From NCBI RefSeq assembly GCF_047663525.1, contig NC_092616.1, positions 6,136,501 to 6,200,500 on the forward strand: DNA of 64,000 bases, written 5' to 3'. The position numbers and the translations under genes were made by a program. Source of the stretch: Anas platyrhynchos (taxonomy: Eukaryota; Chordata; Aves; Anseriformes; Anatidae). Positions 1 to 11,400 of this stretch are shown piece by piece (the first letter of the stretch is position 1; each line of letters opens with the position of its first letter). The notes beneath the pieces are model-generated. The model was not told where the DNA came from and searched no databases. It saw only the letters and a program-made list of their open reading frames with translations.

Positions 1-420
1 AACAAAGGGAAAAAGTGAGGTCCCTCATCCTTAGGTCCATTTTTGGGTTAGAACTGAGGAAAAAGGGGCTTTCTGGTATCCCTGAGCTCATTTTTGAGGA
101 AACCGTAAAAGTGAGGATCCTGGATCCTTTAGTCCATCTTTTGGGTAAAAACAAGGGAAAAAGTGAAGTTCCTTGATCCTTAGGTCAATTTTTGGGTTAA
201 AACTGAGGAAAAAAGGGGGTTTTCTGGATACTTGGGTCCATTTTTGGGGGTAAAATGTATAAAAGTGGGGTTTGGGGATCCTGGGGTCCATTTTGATAGA
301 TTAAGGAAAAAGTGGTGTTCTGGGATCCTAGGTCCATTTTGCAAAATATATAAAAAGTGGAGTCCATGGATCCTGGGGTCCATTTTGGGGTGGAACCCAG
401 GGAAGCACAAAACCAGGGTG
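1..420. repeat. Minisatellite, about 55-60 bp unit
   Basis: Degenerate tandem copies built around a GGATCCTnGGTCCATTTTTGGG core, read on the plus strand. It lies beyond the 3' end of VKORC1. No gene is visible here. Confidence 0.7.
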
Positions 421-439
421 TGTTGACCCCTCCCCATTG

Positions 440-1790
440 GGATGGGGACAGCGGGGCTTGGGTCAGGAGCAAGGGGAGGTTGAGGACAAAAGGGGGGGAT
501 TTGGGGACAAAAGGGAGGGGATTTGGGGCCAAAAAGGGGGGATTTGGGCCACAAGGGGTGTCAGGGACAAACCAGGGGGATTTGGGGCCAAAAAGGGGGA
601 TTTGGGCCACAAGGGGTGTCAGGGACAAAACTGGGGGGGGGGATTGGGGCCAAAAGGAGGGATTTGGGCCAAAAGGGAGGGATTGGGGACACAAGGGGGG
701 GATTTGGGGCCAAAAGGGTGTTAGGGCACAAATGGGGGGGGATTTGAGGACAAAAGGGGAGGATTGGGGACAAAAGGGAGGAATTGGAGCCACAAGGGGG
801 ATTTGGGGACAAATTGGGGGGATTGGGGCCACAAGGGTGTTAGAACAAACGGGGTGATTTGGGCCACAAGGGGGGATTTTGGGCCAAAAGGGAGGGAATT
901 TGGGCCACAAGAGGGGGATTTGGGGCTACAAGGGTGTCAGGCACAACTGGGGGGATTTGAGGACAAAAGGAAGGATTTGGGGACAAAAGGGGAGGGAATT
1001 GGAGCCACAAGGGGGGATTGGGGACAATTGGGGGATTTGGGGCCAAAAGGGAGGGATTTGGGCAAATGGGTGGGGATTGGGGCCAAAAGGGGGGATTTGG
1101 GGACAAAAGGGGGGATTTGGGGACACAAGGGGGTGTCAAGAACAAAAGAGGGATATTGGTGCCACAAGGGAGGGATTTGGGGCCAAAAGGGAGGGAATTA
1201 GAGCCACAAGGGGGGATTTGGGCCAAAAGGGGGGATTTGGACCACAAGGGGGTGTTAGGAACGAAATTGGGTGGATTTGGGCCACAAGGGAGGGATTTTG
1301 GGCCACAAGGGGGGGATTTGGGCCCAAAAGGGGAGGGGATTTGGGACACAAGAGGGATCTGGGGCCACAAGGGGTGTTAGGGGACAAACTGTCGGGATCT
1401 GGGGCCAAAAAAAGGGGGGATCTGGGGCCAAAAAGAAGGGATCTGGGCCACAAGAGGGGGATTCTGGGGCCACAAAGAGGGATCTGGGGCCACAAGGGGG
1501 TGCTTTAGGGGACAAACCAGGGGGGATTTGGGGTCAAAAGGGTAGGATTTGGGGCACAAAGGGAGGGAATTGGAGCCACAAGGGGGATTTTGGGCCAAAA
1601 GGGGGGATTTGGACACAAGGGGGATTTTGGGCCACAAGAAGGGGATTTGGGCCAAAAGGGTCAAAGGACAAGGGGGCACTTAAGGACCAAAGGGGGAGAT
1701 TTGGGCCAAAGGGGGATTTCTTGGACCACAAGGGGGTTAGTATAAATGGGAGATATTGGTGCACATAGGGCGGGGACTTGGTGCAAGAGG
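440..1790. repeat. Minisatellite, about 20-22 bp unit (GGGGATTTGGGGCCACAAGG-like)
   Basis: Roughly 60 tandem copies alternate between GGCCAAAAGG, GGCCACAAGG and GTTAGGGACAAA variants. The array begins directly after the recognisable VKORC1 C-terminal codons, so the gene's stop codon or 3' UTR probably lies inside it. The predicted open frames here are by-products of a repetitive, stop-poor sequence. Confidence 0.85.
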
Positions 1791-2051
1791 CTAGGCAATT
1801 CGGTGAAGACCTGCCGCCCCTGCCGCAGCCCGGCAGCCCCGGACGCCATGCCGCCAGGTCCTGTTCAGATCGGCGATAGCGCCGATAGTTGAGGAGGAAG
1901 AGGAGCCCGTTGAGGCCGTAGGTGGCCAGGCACACCAGGCACAGGTCGTGGAGGCCGAAGGCCAGCACGGCCGCCAGGTACAGGGAGGCGGCCATCGACA
2001 GCGCCGAGGTGGCCAGCAGGAAGAACGAGGCCGCCGGGCCCCGCACCAAGC
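1534..2051 (-). CDS. VKORC1: VKORC1 exon 3 (3' end uncertain)
   Basis: Begins after a CCCCCAG acceptor and encodes the third and fourth helices and the CLVC active site. Recognisable protein stops near 1870, after [15 protein letters not shown]. The open frame continues to a stop at 1534 through satellite-derived codons, so either the tail is extended or a nearby indel hides an earlier stop. Confidence 0.75.
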
Positions 2052-5000
2052 CTGGGGGAGAGGGGGTCATAGGGGAAAGGGGGTATGGGGGAAGCTATAG
2101 GGGAAAGGGGGGTATGGGGGAAAGGGGGTTGTAGGGGAAAGGGGGGTACAGGGGAAAGGGGGTCATAGGGGAAAGGGGGGTCATAGGGGAAAGGGGGTCA
2201 TAGGGGAAAGGGGGCATGGGGGAAGCCATAGGGGAAGGGGGACGGGGGGAAAGGAGGGGGGTCATAGGGGAAAGGGGGGTCATAGGGGAAAGGGGGTCAT
2301 AGGGGAAAGGGGGGCATGGGGGGAAGCCATAGGGGAAAGGGGGCATGGGGGAAGGAGGGGTCATAGGGGAAGGGGGTCATAGGGGAAAGGGGGGCATATA
2401 TAGGGAAAGGGGGGCATATATAGGGGATAGGGGGGCAGTAGGGGAAAGGGGCACATTTATAGGGGAAAGGGGCACATTTATAGGGGATGGGGGGCGCTAT
2501 AGGGGATGGTGGGGCCCTATAGGGGATGGGGGGGAGCTATAGGGGATAGGGGCGCTATAGGGGAGGGGACATTTATAGGGGACGGGGGGCACTATAGGGG
2601 AGAGGGGGCGCTATAGGGGATGGGGGCACTATAGGGGAGGGGGCATATTTATAGGGGATGGGGGGCGCTGTAGGAGATAGGGGGCCCTATAGGGGACGGG
2701 GGTGGCGCTATAGGGGACGGTGGGGACTATAAGGGAAGGGGGTGAGCTATAGGGGACGGGGGGCGCCATAGGGGACGGGGGGGCCCTATAGGGGACGGGG
2801 GGACTATAAGGGATAGGTGGGGAGCTATAGGGGAAGGGCAGATCTATAGGGGATGGGGGAGCTATAGGAGAGGGTAGATCTATAGGGGACAGGGGGCCCT
2901 ATAGGGGACAGGGGGCAGCTATAGGGGACGGGTGGATTTATAGGGGATGGGGGAACTATAGGGATAAGGGGCGAGCTATAGGGGACGGGGCAGATCTATA
3001 GGGGACGGGGGGCGCTATAGGGAATAGGGGGCGCTATAGGGGGGAGCTATAGGGGACGGGGGGCCTATAGGGCTCCCCGCCCCCCCACGCACCGCAAGCC
3101 CTGCAGCAGGTAGAAGAGCAGCCCCACAGGTGCTGTTGGGGACGCTGGCGCGTCCCGGCCCAGCAGCCCCTCCACCAGCTGCAGCCCGCGGCCCCACCTG
3201 CCCGGGGGGCGGGGACAGTGTCAGACATGCCCTGAAGCTCCTCCCACCACCCTAAGCCCCGCCCACCACCCCAAACCCCTCCCCAACTCCCACCCCAAGC
3301 CCCGCCCACCACCCCCAAGCCCCGCCCACCAACCCTAAGCCCCGCCCCCAACCCTTAGCCCCTCTCCAAGCCCCTCCCTAAGCCCCGCCCCCAAGCCCCT
3401 CCCACCTCCCTAAGCCCCGCCCACAAACCCTAAGCCCCGCCCACCTACCCCAAACCCCCCTCAAACCCCTCCCTCAAGCCCCAATCCCTCCCCCAAAGCC
3501 CCCCCCTAAGCCCCTGCCCCGACCTCAAGCCCCGCCCACAAGCCTCAAGCCCCTCCCACCAGCCCCAAGCCCCACCCACCAACCCTAAACCCTAGCCCCA
3601 CCCCTTCCCCAAGCCCCAGTTCCCACCCCAGCCCCTCCCACCCCTAAGCCACGCCCTGAGCCCCTCCCACACCCCAGCCCCGCCCATCTACCCCAAGCCC
3701 GCCCCACTAACCCTAACCCTTCAAGCCCCGCCCCTCCCTAGCCCCCCAAAGTCCTGCCCTAAGCCCCTCCCATCTCCCTAAGCCCCGCCCCCAAACCCCG
3801 CCCACCCCCCAAGCCACACCCCCAAGCCCCAAACCCCACCCACCAAGCCACTCTTATCATCCCAAGCCCCGCCCCCAAGCCCCGCCCACATCCTCCCTAA
3901 GCCCCTCCCACCACCCCCAAGCCCCGCCCCCAAGCCCTAAGCCCCGCCCCCAAGCCCCTCCCTCACCCCAAGCCTCCCCATTTGGCCCAAGCCCTGCCAC
4001 CCTAAGCCCCGCCCCCCAGCCCTAAGCCCCGCCCCCAAGCCCTAAGCCCCGCCCCCCAAGCCCCGCCCACCTCCCTAAGCCCCGGCCCCCTGCCACGTGG
4101 CGCTGTTTACCCGCTCCTCCCCCCCCCATCTTCAGAGCGAAAACCAACAACCTTCGGCTGTGCTTAAAACGCCCCCCAAAACGCCCCCCCCGGCCAAAAC
4201 AACCCCCCCTTGCACGCCACCCCCCGGGCACACAAAGCCTGCTGCAAAACAGCCCCCCTGGGGCTGCAAACCCCCACCGCACGCCACCCCCCCCCATGCA
4301 ATGCGACCCCTCTCCATGCAATGTGACTCCTCTCCATGCAATGCAAATCCATGCAATGCGACCCCTCCTGTGCAATGTGACCCCCTCCATGCAATGCAAC
4401 CTCTCAACCGACTGACCCCTGCTGCAATGCGACCCCCCTGTTGCAGTGCGACCCCCCTGCTGCAATGCAAAGCCCATTGCAATGCAAATCCAATGCAATG
4501 CAACCCCCTGCTGCAATGCGACCCCCCCCCGGCATGCAAACCCCAATGCAATGCAACCCTCCCCCGTGCAATGCAACCCCTGCTGCAATGTGACCACCAT
4601 GCAATGCAGCCCCCACTGTCATGCAACCCCTGAACATGCACCAGCTGGCTCCCTGCGGTGACCACCTGGTGACCCTGTCTGCAATGCGACCCCAGCGTGC
4701 AAACCCAATGCAATGCAAAGTTGAATGCCATGCAACCCCGCTGCAATGTGACCCGCTGCATGCGGCCCCCAATGCAATGCAAACCCCGGCATGCAAACCC
4801 AATGCAATGCAGCCCGGCCTCTGGCGCACTCAACCCCTGCTGCAATGCAAACCCCGTTGCAATGCAGCCCCCCATGCTGCAACCCCCTTTGCAACACCCC
4901 CCCCCCCCCCAACCCCCCCCCTAACCCAACCCCCATTGCAATGCCTCCTTTGCAACTTACCCCCCGTTGAAACAAATCTAACCCCTCTGCGACCCCCCCA

Positions 5001-6349
5001 AGTCCCCCGTGGATGAACAACCCCCCCCTCTCCACCCCCTAACCCCCCCTCTAGCCCCTGACCCCCCCCCCCCATAACCCCCTCCTCAACCCCCTCTTTC
5101 CCCCCCCAACCCTCCCTCCTTGACCCCCCCATCACCCCTCACCACCGCCCCCCACCACCCCCCCCCCAGCCCCCCCACCCTCCACCTCCCCCAACCCCCA
5201 TCACCCCCACCCCCTCCACCCCCTTTACCCCCTTTAACCCCCTTAACCCCTTTTTCCCCGTTTAACCCCTATTACCCCCTTTAACCCTTTTTCCCCCCTT
5301 AACCCCCCTCTACCCCCCCCATCACCCCCTAACCCCCTTTTTCCTCCTCTTTCCCCCTTTACCCCCTTTCTCCCCCCCAGCCCCCCTTCACCCCCCATCA
5401 CCCCCCCAACCCCCCCCTCACCCTCTCAACCCCCCTTTAACCCCCTAACCCCCCTTTCTCCCCCCTCAACCCCCTCTCCCCCTCCACCCCCCCTTTACCC
5501 CCCTCCACCCCCCCCACCCCCCTCCTACCCCCCCACTACCCCCTCTGACCCCCCCATACCCCCTTCACCCCTCTCTACCCCTCTTTCTCCCCCTTTTACC
5601 CCCCCCTCTACCCCCCTTTTACCCCCTTTAACCCCCTTTTTCCCCCCTCTAACCCCCTCCCTAACCCCTTGACCCCCCCTATAACCCCCTAACCCCCCCA
5701 TAACCCCCTTTTTCCCCCCTTTAACCCCTCTAACCCCCTTTTTCCCCCCTTTACCCCCCTTTATCCCTTTTCCGCCCTTTACCCCCCATTCACCCCCTAA
5801 CCCCCCTTTTTCCCCCCTTTACCCCCCTCTACCCCCCCAACCCCCTCTAACCCCCCTCTACCCCCCCCCCCCTCCACCCTCTGGACCCCCCTCAACCCCT
5901 CCTGACCCCTCTACCCTCTCTATCACCCCATCAACCCCTCTTTAACCCCTTTCACCCCCTCTACCCTCTTGACCCCCTTCACCCCCCTCCACCCCCCTGA
6001 CCCTCCCTTCACCCCCTTTAACCCCCCTTGACCCCCCATCACCCCCCTTAACCCCCCCCCCCCCCCCACCCCCTTTAACCCCCTCTTCCCCCTCCCCCCA
6101 ACCCCCTCCCCCACCCCGCTCCGCCCCCCTACTACCCCGATCAACCCTCCTCCCCTCCTCCCCACCCCTCCCCTTCCCCCTCAACCCCTTCTCACCCCCA
6201 GGCCCACCGGGAGGCGAGAATGCGCGTGCACGAGACGGCGGCCCCAGGCCGCAGAGGGCGGTAGGCGGGTCGCGTGCGTGCGCGCTCCACGTGCAGGGCG
6301 TAGAGGGACAGGGCCAGGCCGCCGCGCACAGCGCCGCGCGTGCCGCCAT
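1534..6349 (-). CDS. VKORC1: Vitamin K epoxide reductase catalytic subunit (VKORC1-like), 3 exons
   Basis: Four-helix ER membrane enzyme that reduces vitamin K epoxide to support gamma-carboxylation of clotting factors. Exon 1 carries [14 protein letters not shown] and [12 protein letters not shown]. Exon 2 carries [12 protein letters not shown] and GLLFYLLQ. Exon 3 carries [19 protein letters not shown] followed by a TYGLN helix, so the redox CxxC centre is intact (CLVC, human CIVC). Exon number and order match human VKORC1. The frame is broken about four times. In exon 1, ALSLY is out of frame with the Kozak-like ATG at 6347-6349, and the segment that should hold the first loop Cys reads PLRPG. 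Exon 2 changes frame between RDAP and GLLFY. The C-terminus runs into satellite without a clear stop before 1534. VKORC1L1 is the alternative, but YALHV and the neighbouring genes favour VKORC1. Confidence 0.85.
2055..3075. repeat. VKORC1 intron 2 satellite, 17-20 bp unit (CTATAGGGGAnGGGGG)
   Basis: The array fills the intron from beside the exon 3 acceptor to beside the exon 2 donor. Copies shift gradually from CATAGGGGAAAGGGGG to CTATAGGGGACGGGGGGC. G-runs lie on the plus strand, which is the template strand for VKORC1. Confidence 0.9.
3093..3197 (-). CDS. VKORC1: VKORC1 exon 2
   Basis: Flanked by a GGGCAG acceptor and a GTGCGT donor. It encodes the [14 protein letters not shown]...[10 protein letters not shown] stretch. 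The middle reads PNST only in a neighbouring frame (VKOR family: N-x-x-N-S). Exon phases close with exons 1 and 3 only if about two bases are restored here. Confidence 0.78.
3215..4095. repeat. VKORC1 intron 1 repeat, AAGCCCCGCCCACC units
   Basis: About 50 degenerate copies of an 18-25 bp unit containing the CCCCGCCC (Sp1/KLF-like) core. It is intronic, with no exon seen. Confidence 0.85.
4290..4870. repeat. VKORC1 intron 1 repeat, TGCAATGCrACCCC units
   Basis: Irregular 14-20 bp tandem units, each with the near-palindromic core TGCAATGC or ATGCAATGCAA. Array boundaries are gradual on both sides. Confidence 0.85.
4880..6185. repeat. VKORC1 intron 1 pyrimidine tract, CCCCCTTTAACCCC units
   Basis: About 1.3 kb of almost pure pyrimidine with A only in TTAACCC, CACCCC and TACCCC steps. 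It ends at the exon 1 donor. On the VKORC1 sense strand this is a long purine/G-run tract. Confidence 0.88.
6196..6349 (-). CDS. VKORC1: VKORC1 exon 1
   Basis: Starts at the ATG on 6349-6347 and ends before a GTGAG donor at 6195-6191. Two codons at the start are out of frame with the YALHV segment. A second break near 6255-6270 replaces the expected L-C-D/G-x-G loop; the Cys is readable only in a neighbouring frame. The second loop Cys (VSCTR) is in the main frame. Confidence 0.8.
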
Positions 6350-6430
6350 CGGCCACCCCCCCCCAAATCGAACCACCCGGAAACGGCCGCGGGGGGCGCT
6401 GGGAGACGGAGTCCCTCCCCCCCCTTCCCA
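6350..6430 (-). promoter_or_regulatory. Probable VKORC1 promoter-proximal island
   Basis: Short non-repetitive CpG-rich segment just upstream of the VKORC1 ATG, with an ETS-like CCGGAAAC core. It is one of the few stretches not overtaken by satellite. Promoter role is inferred from position. Confidence 0.4.
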
Positions 6431-6439
6431 ATCCTACAG

Positions 6440-8040
6440 GGGATGGGGTTAGGGGAGGGTAGGGGGGGTAATGGGGGCCTGGGGCTGCTTTTTGGGGGGT
6501 TATGGGGTGCCTGAAGGATTGGTAATGCTTTTTGGGGGTTTAGGGGGTACTGAAATCCTGGGACCACTTTTGGGGGGTTTGGGGGGACCTGAATAATTGG
6601 GACCTTTAGGGGGTTTAGGGGGGACCCAAGAACTGGAGAATTTTTGGGGGGTTTAGGGGGACCCTAATAATTAGGACGCTTTGGGGGGTTTATGGGGGGC
6701 ATCCCAAGTCCTAGGGTACTTTTGGGGGGTTTGGGGGGCACCTCCAATAATGGGACCTTTTAGGGGGTTTAGGGGGCACCCCAGACCCTGGGATACTTTT
6801 TTGGGGGGTTTAGGGGGCACCCCTAATAATTAGGGACGCTTTTTGGGGGGTTTAGGGGGACACAAGAGATCCTGGATACTTTTTGGGGGGGTTGGGGGGT
6901 ACCCTAATAATTGGTACCTTTTAGGGGGTTTAGGGGGCACCCTAAGACCTGGAGTACTTTTTTGGGGGGGTTTAGGGGGACCCCAATAAATTAGGACGCT
7001 TTGGGGGGGTTTATGGGGGGGTATTTGGAGTTCTAGGGTACTTTTGGGGGGTTTGGGGGGTACTCCCACAATTCTTGGGTACCTTTTAGGGGGGTTTAGG
7101 GGGTACCCCAATACCTGGGGATACTTTTTGGGGGGTTTAGGGGGGATCCTAATAATTAGGATGCTTTTTGGGGGGGTTTAGGGGGGCATCCCAAGTCCTG
7201 GGTTCCCAGGGGTTTGGGGGGTATAGGGGGGTTTGGGGGTGCACCCCTATATTAGGAACTTTTTGGGGGGTTAGGGGGGCACCCCAAATCTGGGAATTGC
7301 TTTTGGGGGGTTTAGTGGGACCCCAAGTCATCGGACAACTTTTTGGGGGGTTTAGGGGTTACCCCTAGAATTAGGACACTTTTTGGGGGGTTTAGGGGAT
7401 TTGAATACCTGGGACCACTTTTTGGGGGTTAGGGGGTTTGGGGGCACCCAGAAGCTGGGACCACTTTTTGGGGGTTAGGGGGTTTGGGGGCACCCCAATA
7501 GCTGGGACCACTTTTTGGGGGTCAGGGGTTCTGGGGGCACCCCAAATAATTGGGATGCTTTGGGGGTCCTGGGGGGCACCCTAGTTCTTAGGGACCCTTT
7601 TGGGGTGGTTTAGGGGGCACCCTAATTATTAGGACCCTTTTGGGGGGTTTAGGGGGGACCCCAATCCTGGGACCCTTTTGGGGGGATTTGGGGGGCACCC
7701 AGAATTAGGACCCTTTTGGGGGGTTTAGGGGGACCCCAGAGCTGGGACCACTTTGGGGGTCAGGGGTTTTGGGGTACCCCAGAATTGGAACCCTTTTTGG
7801 GGGGTTAGGGGGCACCCCAGCAACTTGGGGGACACTTTTGGGGTGGGTCTGAGGGACCCCAAGACCTGGGGGTACTTTTGGGGGGGTTAGGGGGGTTGGG
7901 GGTGACCCCAAGATCCCCAGGAATCTTTTTGGGGGTTCAGGGGGCACCCCAGTATCTAGACCCTTTTCGGGGTGTCTGGGTGCACCCCAAGACCTGGGGT
8001 ACCTTTTGGGGGTCCAGGGGTGACCTCACAATTGTTCCCC
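6440..8040. repeat. Intergenic satellite, about 45-50 bp unit (CTTTTTGGGGGGTTTAGGGGG core)
   Basis: Roughly 33 copies between the divergent VKORC1 and PRSS53 genes. Each copy has a GGGGTTTAGGGGG core, which contains one exact TTAGGG, followed by a variable CACCCCnnAAnnnTGGGAC segment. Confidence 0.88.
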
Positions 8041-8306
8041 CGGGGGGTCCCACCACCCTTTTCGGAAGAGGTGACCCCCAACAAAACCAACTTCTCCTTT
8101 CTCTAGGCTGTACTCAACCCTCTCTCTTCCAGTATTTTCTCCCCGGGCGCGCGGGGGGGGGAAGGAGACTCGAACCAACGACTCCCCTCCCACAGTGGGC
8201 GCGGCAGCATTCCGGGGGCGAGCAATGCCCCCCCCGGGCACCCCAACACACACTCACCCCCTCTTCCTTCCCCTCCCTCCTCTTTTTTCTTTTTCCCCTT
8301 CTTTAG
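8041..8306 (+). promoter_or_regulatory. PRSS53 5' region (non-repetitive)
   Basis: Unique sequence between two arrays, with a GGGCGCGCGGG stretch, a CATTCCGG element and a polypyrimidine tract ending in CTTTAG at 8306. It probably holds the PRSS53 promoter and an untranslated first exon. The transcription start cannot be placed by eye. Confidence 0.4.
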
Positions 8307-8442
8307 GTCAGAAACCGGCTCCGTGCTCGGCCCTCGGGGACAGACGGATTTGGGACGGGGACAGACGGACGCGGGACACCCCAAGGGGGCAGCTATGCCC
8401 TCACACGTCGCTCTTCCTCCTCCTCTTCCTCCTCCTAGGGGC
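8307..8442 (+). CDS. PRSS53: PRSS53 exon 1 (signal peptide)
   Basis: The [12 protein letters not shown] hydrophobic core ends at a GTGAGT donor (8443). The ATG at 8394 is one frame off this core, so the true start is either upstream or disrupted by a small indel. Acceptor CTTTAG at 8306 suggests an upstream untranslated exon. Confidence 0.55.
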
Positions 8443-11400
8443 GTGAGTGATGGGGTTTGGGGTGGGGGGGGGGGACAGGGGTCCCCAAAATTTAGGGAGG
8501 GGCTGCAGGGGGTTGGTGATGCTGAGGGGGGGATTTGGTAGGTGGGGGTGTACCCAAATAGGGTGGGGGGGCCTGGTGAGGGCGTGGGGACAGGAAAAGG
8601 TTCAAAATGGGGTGAAAGGGAGCAAAAAGGGACAAAAGGGACCCAAAGGGCACAAAAAGGAGCCAAAAGGCACAAAGGGACCCAAAGGGGCACAAAAAGG
8701 GACCAAAAGGCACAAAAGGCACAAAAAGAGACCCAAAGGGACCCAAAGGGACCTAAGGGACCCAAAGGACCCAAAGGGACCTAAGGGACCCAAAGGGACC
8801 CTAATGACTAAAGGGACCCAAAGGCACAAAGGGAGCCGAAATTGACCCAAAGGGACCTAATGACTAAAGGGACCCAAAAGGACTCAAAAGGACCCAAAAG
8901 GACAAAGGGACCCAAAGGGACCAAAAGGGACCCAAAAGGGACCAAAAGGGACCCTAAACGACTAAAAGGGACCCAAAAGGACAAAAGGGACCCAAAGGTA
9001 CCGAAATTGACCCCAAGGGGACCCTAAATGACTAAAAGGACCCAAAAGGACCAAAAGGACCCGAAAGGACACAAAAAGGACAAAAGGGACCCAAAGGACC
9101 AAAAGTGACCCAAAGGGACCCTAAATGACTAAAGGGACCCAAAAGACCAAAGGGAACCAAAAGGGACCGAAAGGGACTAAATGGACCCAAAGTGACCAAA
9201 GGGACCCAAAGGACTAAAGGGACCCAAAGGGACCCAAAGGGACCCTAAAGGACTTAAACGGTACCCAAAGGGGACCTAAATGACTAAAGGGACCAAAAAG
9301 GACAAAAGGGGACCCAAAGGGACCCAAGGGACCCAAAATGACTAAAGGGACCCAAAGGACCCAAAGGGACCCAAAGGGACCCAAAGGACAAAGGGACCCA
9401 AAGGACAAAAGGGACCCAAAGGGACCGAAAGGGACCCAAATGGACCCAAAAGGACGCACAAGGGACCCTAAGGGACTAAAGGGACCCAAAGGGACCCTAA
9501 AGGATTAAAGGGACCCAAAGGGACCCTAAATGACTCAAAGGGACCCAAAGGGACAAAAGGGGACCCAAAAGGACCCCAAAGGGACCCTAAAGGACTCAAA
9601 GGGACCCAAAGGGACCCAAAGGGACCCAAAGGGACAAAAGGGACCCAAAGGGACCGAAAGGGACCAAATGGGACCCAAAAGTGACGCAAAGGGGACCCTA
9701 AAGGACTCAAAGGGACCCAAAGGGACCAAAGGGACCCAAAGGGAACCCTAAATGACTCAAAGGGACCAAAAGGGACCCAAAGGGACAAAGGGGACCCAAA
9801 GGGACCCAAAAGGACAAAGGGGACCGAAAGGGACCCAAAAGTGACCCAAAGGGACCCTAAATGACTAAAAGGGACCCAAAAGGACCAAAAGGGGACCCAA
9901 AAGGGACCCAAAAGGACAAAAGGGACCCAAAAGGACCCAAAAGGGACCCAAAGGGACCCAAAGGGATCCAAAGGGACCCAAAAGGACCCAAAAGGGACCC
10001 AAAGGGGACCGAAGGGGACCAAATGGACCCAAAGGTGACCGAAGGGGACCCCAAAGGACTAAAAGGGACCCAAAGGGACCCAAAAGACACAAAAGGACAA
10101 AGGGACCCAAAAGGACCAAAGGGACCCAAAGGGACCGAAAGGGACTCAAAGAGACCCAAAGGGACCCAAAGGGACCAAAGGGACCCAAAGTGACCCAAGG
10201 GGACCCCAAATGACTAAAAGGGACGAAAAGGGCCCAAAGGGACCCAAAGGGACCAAAAGGGACCCAAAGGACAAAAGGGGACACAAAGGGACCAAAAGGG
10301 ATCCGAAGGGACCAAAAGGGACCCAAAAGTGACCCAAAGGGACCCAAAGGACTAAAAGGGACCCAAAAGGACCAAAGGGACCCAAAGGGACCCAAAAGGA
10401 CAAAAGGGACCCAAAAGGACCCAAAGGGGACCCTAAAGGACCAAACGAGGCCCAAAGGGGACCCTAAATGATGAAAAGGGACCCCAAAAGGACAAAGGGG
10501 ACCCAAAAGGACAAAAGGGACCCAAAGGGACAAAAGGGACCAAAAGGGACCCAAAAGGACAAAGGGACCCCAAAAGGGACCCAAAAGGACAAAGGGGACC
10601 GAAGGGACCAAAAGTGACCCAAAGGGACCCTAAAGGACCAAACGAGACCCAAAGGGACCCAAAATGACTAAAAGGACCCAAAAGGACAAAAGGGACCCAA
10701 AAGGGACCCAAGGGGACCCTAAATGACTAAAAGGGACCCAAAAGGACCCAAAAGGACCCAAAAGGACACAAAGGGACTAAAAGGGACCCAAAAGGACCCA
10801 AAGGGACCCAAAGGGACCCAAAAGGACAAAGGGGACCCAAAGGGACCCAAAGGGGACCCTAAAACGTCCCCAAGGGACTGGACAGGAGCATCTGGGCCAG
10901 CCCTGACCGGTCCTAATGGGAAACTGGGACGCTCAAACCCAAAAATGAGTCTGGCGGGGTGGGGGCGGGGGTGGGGCTTGTGGGGGCACCCGCACGCTTG
11001 GGTACCCCAGGGCCACTTCCGGGGGGTCCCCTGGGTCCCCCCTGCCTCCCCCCACCCCCATCCCCCTTCTCCCCAACTCCCCCTCCCCACCCCCCACCCC
11101 TCTCCCCCTAACCTCCCTACTCCTCCCTTCCCCCATCCCCCCTCTCTCCCTCCATTCCCCCCAACTCCCCCCATCCCCCCCCCCCACCCTCCCCTCCCCC
11201 ACCCTCCCTTCCCCCACCCCCCCTCCCCCAACTTCCCCTCCCCCACCTCCCCCTCCCCCACCTCCCCCTCCCCCCCCCCCCACTCCCCCTCCTCCCCACC
11301 TCCCCCCACTCCCCCCACTCCCCCTCCCCCACACTCCTCTCCCTCTTCCCCCACACTCCCTCCCCCCAACTCCCCCTCCCCCACACTCTCCCTTCCCCCC

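Noticed and set aside
8160-8190. tRNA B-box-like GGTTCGAGTCTCC on the minus strand
   Set aside because: No matching A box, the T-arm does not pair and no cloverleaf can be drawn.
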